Below, piece by piece: positions 58,501-64,000 of a stretch of 64,000 nt of DNA. Origin of the DNA: Girardinichthys multiradiatus (Eukaryota; Chordata; Actinopteri; Cyprinodontiformes; Goodeidae); contig NC_061811.1 of NCBI RefSeq assembly GCF_021462225.1, forward strand, positions 23,745,163 to 23,809,162. Reading direction: 5' to 3'. The translations under genes and the position numbers were made by a program. Every line of letters begins with the position of its first letter. The first letter of the stretch is position 1. Under the pieces are notes generated by a model, which saw nothing but the letters and a program-made list of their open reading frames with translations, was not told the origin of the DNA and did not search any database.

Positions 58501-61500
58501 CTGTTGCAGGAATTGCCTGAACTATATGTGATTAGAAGCTCAGTGTGTGGGGTGTATGTTTCATGTGTGTGTGTATGGAAGATGTTGACATTACTCCTCC
58601 GGACAGAGGTGGCGCTGTGTGCTGCCGTAGCTGAGAATCAAGAGTGAAGGAGTGACGTCGGTATTATTGTGTGTGTGGGGTAGGTAGAGACGGCGACCGG
58701 AGCAGCGGTGTATGAGTCTGTAAGCCCTGTGTTTTTACGTGCTGCAAAGTCATTAAAAAGAACCCCGAATCTCGTCAACAACTCAGTGTTTTGATGCTGT
58801 TTCTTCATGCTCAACTCAGCAACGTATGAGTGAGGGAGTTAACCCCGAGGAAACTAGTAACTTTGGCCCTGGAGAAAGCGTCTCCCCTGAGTCATCAGAC
58901 TACGGTCAGGGGACAGAAACAGGAAAGGTTAACAGTACTAACGTTTGATTTAGTGCATCAAACTGTTTCTTTTACGTGTTTACTGAATCAGGGAAAAGTT
59001 CCCTTTCACGTTTTAACTAACGTTTGATTTCAACTTCAACTTCATAGACTCCAATGCATTCCTAACGTGCGGTTGGCTCTATTCAATAGATTTCTATGTA
59101 GAGGAGACCTTACCATGAGAGTGAATGGAGTTATCAGAACGCTGGTTTGTAGTGTATTAATAAAGTTTGACTGACTGACTTATCTGACTGTTTTGTTGAC
59201 ATTCTCTTTAGCACAGCTCCATCTAGTGGATGCATAACGCAACCCCAGTCAAACGTTTGACTGCAGTAGCTTCTATTCTATGCGCCTTATAATCCGGTGC
59301 GCCTTATAGTGCGGAAAATACGGTAATCAGTTGACGTAACAGTCATGTTTTTGGACTGTGGAAGGAAGGCGGCGAAAACCCACACATGCACACAGAACAC
59401 ACAAAAATGAAAGAAGCCTTAAGTCTTAATCATGAAACCTTTAACTATACTACAGCACTGCAGCTATCAAAAGGTTATTCTGAGAACACACCACTCAAAC
59501 TCTAAGTGTCAGTTATGTTGGGCCCTAAAAAGGCACTTTAAGCTAATGTTGCCAAACTGTGTTAGAAAGGAAATAAAAATAGTCATATACCAAAGGACAT
59601 GTCATTATCTATGTATTTGGGTCGGAGATAAAATGTGGTGGCATTTGGTGTTTATGTTATACTCAAGTGGATCCTTCATCGTTTTTTTCCTTCGTATTGC
59701 TTTCTGTGTTCTGGTCGACTTAATGTGTGCCATGTTCCATTTTGTTGCTCTTAGAAAAGTAAAAAAAAAAAAAAAAGGAGGCGGCTAAATTAAACTTACA
59801 AACTACAAAACAAGAAAGAAAAATGGTCCAAAACCCCAGAACTTAGATTAAAAAATGGTTTCTCAATGTAATAAGTTCATGAACTGCAAAACACCAATAA
59901 TAAAAAAGGCATACCAGCGCATTGGAGGTTTTCCCTCCCTCCAAAGTAATCTCCAGGTCAGACAACGCTGCATCCACCTCATCCACCTCCTTCTCGCTGT
60001 TATTCATGTGGTTGTCTGAAGACATGATTGACAGCTTGTTGATGTGGTACTGAGAAAGAAAGAAATGCTCCAGTTCAGACAACTTTTATGATTTAATGTT
60101 CTTTCTATGCAGAACTGTCAGGAGTATAGAACCATCAATCTAAAAGTAGCTAAGCTGAAAACCAAATGGTTACAGCTGAGGGCACAAAAAGACAGAAAGT
60201 ACAAGGAAGAGTTTTGTATAAACTGTTACCCATCCTGGTCATGTTTGTTGATATATGTGACGTTAGCAGCTAATGATGCAAAACCGCTCCAAGTTCCCTT
60301 TTAGAAATGAAAGCTGGGCTGCAGTGAATGTTATAAAATACTTGGATGATGCAGCTAATTGCAATCTATTTGATTTAGCTGTGTGATTGTTTAAGAGGAA
60401 AATGAGGAAGTTAAAAAACTGGATGGGACAAAATGATTGATGATGCTAATGCACTGTATAAAAAGCAGTGTGGTCAGGGAAACATTCATAGCACGTCTTT
60501 GATGTTTAGCACCAAGTAAATTCATTCTCACTGGGGTACATAATGCGCAAGATGTGTCCGGAACAATGGAAATAGCAGTTCACAAGGATAGCCCCATTAC
60601 AGAAAACCCTGCAGTGAGTCACCAAAACTAAAAACAGCTTGTTGACAAATGGTGTCTTTCCATGTCAGCTCATCGCCAACCCCCTTCGCCAATATATGAA
60701 TGAACAGCTGCCCAGAGAGTGAAAGCCACAGAGCAGTGTTTGGGAGAGATGTGTCAGACAAAAGCTGGCAGGACTGGGAGAAAGAGTTCAATGTGGCAAA
60801 TTTTCCCCTAAACTGATATTTCTTTAAAAAAATGCTAAAGTGGAATAGTTGTTTCCCTTCTTTGTGTATCTAGGGTCGGTTTTCTACCTTCACATGCCAA
60901 CTTTTCTGTGTAAAGTCTTGGTGACGGCACGTAAACGGCCAGCAGAACCAAAGTGGATTCTATAATCACTGCTCCTTATTTAGATGCTTGCTTATATTCC
61001 TGAACTGTGAAATCTTAGCCAAAACCTTTGAGCTCATAGTAAGTGAATAAAACAGTACACATAAGTGCTAATAGACAGGTACTGACAGAGCTGCCACCGT
61101 TCTGGACACCAAACCTGCATCAGCAACACTAATGGTAAAGCAACAAGAAACCATTCACACCTCAGACTGGGAGAGCTTTCAAAGGAATGCTTAGTAGGTC
61201 TACGGGAAGATATCTTGTTGGGGTGGGTGGTCTGGGCCAAGGCATGGAGTCCTGTGGCCCAATATGCACTATAATTACTCTCGGGGTGAGGACAGAGTGG
61301 CGTCCTCAGGTCCTGGCACCTAGTTTATGATGGTCAGAAATAGCTGAGGGCACCATGTGGCAACTTGAGGAAGCAGAGTGGGTTAACATCTGTATATCAC
61401 TTCCACCGCTCCCCTATCACTGGTGACCTGTCCAGGGAGTACCCCACTACTTGACCAGCAGGATAAAAAACAGGCTCACCTCTCACCTGCTTTAATTTAG

Positions 61501-63009
61501 AACAAAAAATAACTGATTGGTATTAAAACATACTGAGAGGCCCTACAGGAGCAATAGTAAAAATGCATACAATTTATTCTCAAAATACAAACATTAGAAA
61601 AAAGCCAGTTTTCCATCTTCATCCACTTTAGGTTTTTCCATATTTTGTTACTTATTAATCACAAACCCAAGTGTGTATTTTATTGGGATTTTACGTGACA
61701 CCAACACAAAGTGGCGGATAATCGTGAAGTGGAGAATGGATACCTGATTTTCACATTTCTTTACACAAACATCTAAAAAGTGTGGTGCTATGTTTTCCTT
61801 CCGCCCTTTAATCTGATACCCCTACATAAAATCCAAACCAACTGCTTTCAGAAGTCACCTAAGTACTAAACTGTGCACAGCTGCATGTAAATCTATGTCA
61901 GAATACATCCGGCCGTTCTGTGAAGACCTCTGAGGTTTGTTAGAAAACATTAATAAACAAATAGCATCATAAACACCAAGGGGCACAGCAGAGTGATCAG
62001 GTTAAGTAGTATGAACACCTTTGTGTGCACTGCCCAACTGGCAGCCATATGGCCCAGTTTTTGACACCGATCCAGTCTAACTAATAAGCTTTCAGGAGAG
62101 AACAATGGCTAGGAGATAAAAAGGTCTGCAAAGCTCTTCACATTTCCGTCCTTTACACCATATTGCAAAAAAAATAAATAATCAGGCTTTCCCTCAAGCA
62201 CATACTGTTCTTACCTGCAGGGCAGCAAACATCATCATTTCCTCCTCTGTGCACTCTATTTCCTCCAGCAGGATGGCCCACTTGGCCTGTTCGTAGAGCT
62301 GGTTGACTCGGATGGCATCATACTGTGGATAGGTACAACACATGCTGAACTGAAAAGACACTCCTACACCCATTGAAGCATTAGCAAACTCTAATAAATA
62401 CCCATACATGTATTAAAAGACAGAAAAAAACATGATGACAGCACACATTTTAACTATATTGTTTATATTTTTCCTAAATCATTGTGCTGCTCTCTAGTAC
62501 AAACAAACTAGCTACTGCAGTAACTGTGATTCCTTGACTGTGGGACATACCTTAGGGTTGAGGTCGAAGAAGCTGTGATATTTAAACCTCAGCAATAGCA
62601 CATCGTTCTCCTTCACATCCTGCTCCATGAGGGACCTGGATGAGTCCAACCACCTATACAAACAGTATATTTGCAGAATAAGAATAAGAGAAAAAGCTGC
62701 ACAGATCTAAAATATTTAAAATCAACATTAACATTTAACACCATCAGGCGTTTTCCCAGAACAACAAGTCGGCGTCATCTCACCCTTGATTGATCTTGGC
62801 TTTGTCCAGCAGGGACTGGGGTTTGTAGAGTTTAACCAGGATGTCTGGTGAAGATATTGCCTGGCTGACAGCAAGGATGCTGGGATTGCCCTCTGACAGG
62901 GGGCTGTCTCCAAACCAAGCTGAGGTGGGCGACAGGGGGCTGCCATCCCTGGAATCGTAGGTGGGGGTCATGGTCTTACTGTACAAGCCTGGACTAGGAT
63001 AGATACTCC
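49386..63009 (-). CDS. FERMT2: Kindlin-2 (fermitin family homolog 2), C-terminal 503 residues in 11 exons
   Basis: Kindlin-2 is a cytoplasmic focal-adhesion scaffold that binds integrin beta tails beside talin to activate integrins. Joining 63009-62784, 62653-62551, 62322-62215, 60049-59915, 57312-57263, 56677-56553, 56396-56290, 56205-55987, 50445-50321, 50228-50087 and 49559-49386 gives one uninterrupted frame with all splice sites GT/AG and matching phases. Order: linker after F1 ([13 protein letters not shown]); F2 region with FFDLNPK and [19 protein letters not shown] domain ([13 protein letters not shown] to [14 protein letters not shown]) inserted in F2; F3/PTB-like region with [11 protein letters not shown], whose Gln-Trp pair is the known integrin-binding site; end [13 protein letters not shown]. 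The length fits residues ~178-680 of a ~680-residue family member. No lesion seen. The N-terminal F0/F1 exons are beyond 64000. Confidence 0.97.
49575..50040 (+). mobile_element. Tc1-like relic in FERMT2 last intron (copy 5)
   Basis: Eroded family member on the strand opposite to FERMT2. Transposase traces: gagaagaaggtgctctgg (KKVLW-like) near 49701 and a GGKSIMPSGG-like stretch near 49830. The 3' end runs ccatgcatcacttaacctcc to acaaggcactgtac (about 50038), the same terminus type as copies 2 and 4. The first splice site is not affected. Confidence 0.7.
50087..50228 (-). CDS. FERMT2: FERMT2 exon, F3 with integrin-binding QW
   Basis: 142 nt. Acceptor gctcctcag|GTTCCAGG after a 92 bp intron, donor AAGATG|GTAGGA. 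Encodes [20 protein letters not shown] and [17 protein letters not shown]. The Gln-Trp pair corresponds to the residues whose mutation abolishes integrin binding in kindlin-2 (established for the family). Confidence 0.96.
50321..50445 (-). CDS. FERMT2: FERMT2 exon, F2 end/F3 start
   Basis: 125 nt. Acceptor tctttggcag|ATTTCAGC, donor TTGCAAA|GTACAT. Encodes [20 protein letters not shown] and [12 protein letters not shown]. Preceded by the largest intron in the window (5541 bp). Confidence 0.95.
50740..51100 (+). mobile_element. DNA-transposon relic, first of a pair
   Basis: Shares cctttggagaga and a following cacagcaccacagaccc-like segment with 53170-53215, in the same orientation and order. 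Starts with text tattggcaccccaggtaaag. Superfamily not determined. Confidence 0.45.
52915..53400 (+). mobile_element. DNA-transposon relic, second of a pair
   Basis: Begins ttatggacaaatttgttgac and cccttt, then gtaaagatgtgtaaaaat, comparable to gtaaagatatgtaaaaaaat in the 50740 copy; then cctttggagagaaatgg and gcatcacagagccg. A diverged second member of the family. Confidence 0.45.
53660..53800 (+). repeat. tRNA-derived SINE relic
   Basis: Box B-like ggttcgagtcc at 53701-53711 fits GGTTCGANNCC exactly. Then the same body landmarks as the 13866 SINE: tggcctgcatgtcttttctc and cctatccagtctgaac, then aaaagccac. Box A is eroded. Confidence 0.65.
55987..56205 (-). CDS. FERMT2: FERMT2 exon, PH end and return to F2
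   Basis: 219 nt, 73 codons, phase 0. Acceptor gtctccag|GAGAAGCA after an 84 bp intron, donor AAGCAG|GTAAGC. Encodes [20 protein letters not shown] (C-terminal PH helix), [18 protein letters not shown] and [16 protein letters not shown]. Confidence 0.96.
56290..56396 (-). CDS. FERMT2: FERMT2 exon, PH domain part 2
   Basis: 107 nt. Acceptor gattgctcag|GTTGCGAG, donor GACACG|GTAAGG. Encodes [19 protein letters not shown] and [11 protein letters not shown]. The last residue Thr occupies a position that is Asn in the mammalian protein as I recall it. Confidence 0.96.
56553..56677 (-). CDS. FERMT2: FERMT2 exon, PH domain part 1
   Basis: 125 nt. Acceptor tatttccag|ACCCAAAA, donor CTAAGAG|GTGGAG. 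Encodes [26 protein letters not shown] and [10 protein letters not shown], the first beta strands of the phosphoinositide-binding PH domain. Confidence 0.96.
57263..57312 (-). CDS. FERMT2: FERMT2 50 nt micro-exon
   Basis: Acceptor tttcctctcag|GGTGAC, donor CTTCAA|GTAAGT. Encodes [16 protein letters not shown] plus two bases of the next Lys codon. Too short to give a long open frame alone, but required to link the flanking exons in phase. Confidence 0.95.
58150..58173. repeat. CA microsatellite
   Basis: Perfect alternating ca run within the split repeat. Confidence 0.95.
58204..59323. mobile_element. Non-autonomous TA-flanked DNA transposon
   Basis: 1120 bp. The left end ccgtattttctgcactataa and the inverted right end ccgtattttccgcactataa differ by one base over 20; both continue ggcgcac. 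TA duplications at 58202-58203 and 59324-59325. Extra subterminal copies of aatccgg-gcgccttat occur in both arms. The ~1 kb centre has no coding frame with a transposase motif. The TA target points to Tc1/mariner-type mobilisation (inference). Confidence 0.88.
59915..60049 (-). CDS. FERMT2: FERMT2 exon, F2 to PH linker
   Basis: 135 nt, 45 codons, phase 0 at both ends. Acceptor ttctttctcag|TACCAC, donor GCGCTG|GTATGC. Encodes [11 protein letters not shown], a run of acidic residues ([20 protein letters not shown]) and GGKTSNAL. The following 2.6 kb intron carries the nested repeat pair at 57975-59405. Confidence 0.96.
61625..62010 (+). mobile_element. Degenerate Tc1-like relic, 5' part (copy 6)
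   Basis: In a FERMT2 intron. gatttt-acgtgacaccaac, caaagtggcggataatcg, then gtgaagacctctgaggtttg and aacattaataaacaaatagc parallel 6900-7210 of copy 2 in order and spacing. The transposase part is lost. Confidence 0.7.
62215..62322 (-). CDS. FERMT2: FERMT2 exon, F2 helix
   Basis: 108 nt, 36 codons, phase 0 at both ends. Acceptor ctatccacag|TATGATG, donor CTGCAG|GTAAGA. Encodes [12 protein letters not shown] and the acidic [17 protein letters not shown]. Confidence 0.96.
62551..62653 (-). CDS. FERMT2: FERMT2 exon, F2 start
   Basis: 103 nt. Acceptor gtatag|GTGGTTGG, donor CCTAAG|GTATGT. Encodes [17 protein letters not shown] and [13 protein letters not shown] of the F2 (FERM) subdomain. Intron to the next exon is 228 bp. 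Confidence 0.96.
62784..63009 (-). CDS. FERMT2: FERMT2 exon, F1-F2 linker
   Basis: 226 nt. Acceptor ...ctactgcag|GGAGTATC, donor CAAGG|GTGAGA. Starts with two bases of a split Gly codon and ends with two bases of another. Encodes [18 protein letters not shown] to [10 protein letters not shown]: Ser/Pro-rich linker followed by the start of F2. Confidence 0.96.
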
Positions 63010-63199
63010 CTGCAGTAGAAAAAAAATAAACCAAAGACACCAGTCAGGCCGCTGTTATGCAAAGATGAAGAAAACCCACAACAAATAAAAGGAAAACATT
63101 ATTCTTTATACAAACATTGCATGGACATTTTCACAGCTGTTGGACATTGTTTTTCACATTGCACATGGCTTTTATGTACTACACAAAAAGTAGTGCATA

Positions 63200-64000
63200 A
63201 TTACAAAGCAAAAGGAAAGTAAGGCAGAGTTTCCAAACTTTATTTATAATAAAAATCTGAAAGGTGAGGCTTGCATCTGTATTCAGCCCTGCTGAGTCAT
63301 TAATCTGCAGAATTATCTTTTGCTGCCATTACAGCTGCAAGTATTTTATGGTCTTTTATGTTTTATGGTATTTTATGTTTTATGGTATTTTATGTCTCTA
63401 CCAGCTGTGCACATCAAAGGATTGAGATTTTTGCCCACCCTGTATCACAGACAGATGGAGATAATCAGTGAACATCAATTTTGAAGGGTTACCACAAACT
63501 CACAATTGGATTGAAGTCTGTACTTTGACTAAGCCAACCTCCAACTGAGTTTCAAGTCTTTTGCAGCCTCTAACAGTTTATTTTCCTTAATTGCTCTGTA
63601 TTTAGCTTCACCCATCTTCCCATCAGTCTGACAAACTTCACTGTCAGTGCTAAAAAAAAAGCATCCCCACAGCATGATGCTGCCACCTCCATGTTTCATT
63701 GTGATATGCTCAGCTGTTATTTTTCTATCATATGTAGAGTTTTGAACCTAGACCAAAGGGTTACATTTTGTTTTTCTCTGACCAGAGGACCTTCTGCCAC
63801 ATGTTAAAAGTAAACGGCAGCAAATGAGACTTTAAAACAATAGGTTTCTTCTTTCCATTGTTCCATAAAAGCCAGATTTGTGGAGTTCATGTCTAACAGC
63901 TGTCAGGTCGACATATTCTCTCACCTAAGCTGTGGATTCAAAACCCAACTCTGGTCTAGCGTCTTCACAACTTTATCCCTGACCCGTCTACCGTGTTCCT
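63200..64000 (-). mobile_element. Tc1-like relic running off the window (copy 7)
   Basis: Antisense of a Tc1-like element with several landmarks in order: attggattgaagtctgtac, ttcaagtcttttgcagcc, cttcccatcagtctgacaaa, catccccacagcatgatgct, gccacctccatgtttcat, gaccagaggaccttctgcca. These correspond to transposase segments from the C-terminal side to the catalytic core. Small indels break the frame. Confidence 0.75.
63343..63395. repeat. 17 bp tandem repeat, about three units
   Basis: Unit ttttatggtattttatg repeated with exact period in the last two units and a degenerate first unit, inside the Tc1-like relic. Confidence 0.85.

Larger units (their letters stand above)
57975..59405 (+). repeat. 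Abundant teleost interspersed repeat, split by an insertion
   Basis: The left part 57975-58203 runs ccatccatccatt, gggtctggagcccatct, gggcaagaggtggggtacac, tctatcacagggcaacacag, aagggcaatttagag. The right part 59324-59405 resumes with gtaacagtcatgtttttgga and ctgtggaaggaaggc. Removing 58204-59323 restores the usual order of this family. In a FERMT2 intron. Confidence 0.8.
63010..64000. other. FERMT2: FERMT2 intron, partial
   Basis: Intron upstream of the 63009 exon, continuing off the window. Mostly occupied by a Tc1-like relic and a small tandem repeat. No further FERMT2 exon is visible. Confidence 0.8.

Noticed and set aside
63343..63395. CRISPR-like or minisatellite array
   Set aside because: Direct 17 bp tandem units without spacers, inside a transposon relic in a vertebrate intron; a simple tandem duplication.

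Overview
The window is vertebrate nuclear DNA, most likely from a teleost fish. Two genes are split into short exons with consensus GT/AG borders, the long introns are AT-rich, and the interspersed repeats are of fish type: several Tc1/mariner lineages, L2, a Rex1-like element, an RTE/I-like LINE, tRNA-derived SINEs and foldback elements. There is no bacterial or viral architecture. The sequence does not allow a species call.

Two host genes were recognised, both on the minus strand. The left end holds the 5' part of STXBP6 (amisyn, a syntaxin-binding SNARE regulator): a CpG-rich promoter and non-coding exon 1 near 20.5-21.1 kb, a 10.2 kb intron, and the first coding exon at 10306-10522. Its remaining exons are not visible and should lie left of base 1, so 1-10305 is probably intron 2. 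The right end holds the 3' part of FERMT2 (kindlin-2, an integrin co-activator). Eleven consecutive coding exons (49386-63009) encode the last ~503 residues, from the F1/F2 linker through the F2, PH and F3 regions to the stop codon. All splice phases agree and no lesion is seen. The N-terminal exons lie right of base 64000.

The ~28 kb between the STXBP6 promoter and the FERMT2 stop codon, and the introns, are full of transposons. Three full-length Tc1/mariner elements of different lineages keep both terminal inverted repeats and TA duplications: 191-1406 (36 residues between the second and third catalytic positions), 26874-28493 (probably 38 ancestrally) and 44284-45889 (34). Each carries only a few inactivating lesions. 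Two nested insertions can be read directly: an RTE/I-like LINE (40097-42121) inside the pentanucleotide tail of a Rex1-like element, and a TA-flanked element (58204-59323) inside an older repeat in a FERMT2 intron. A nearly complete L2 LINE (about 32730-36364) has three frameshifts. A ~795 bp foldback element (21688-22482) just upstream of the STXBP6 promoter carries five exact-period 14 bp units in each arm and is the least familiar structure here.

I found no CRISPR array, operon, rRNA, intact tRNA gene or unknown multi-gene system. The most unusual leads are the foldback element, an exon-like island at about 30276-30480 with an SH3-end-like motif, and the coexistence of three near-complete Tc1 lineages.
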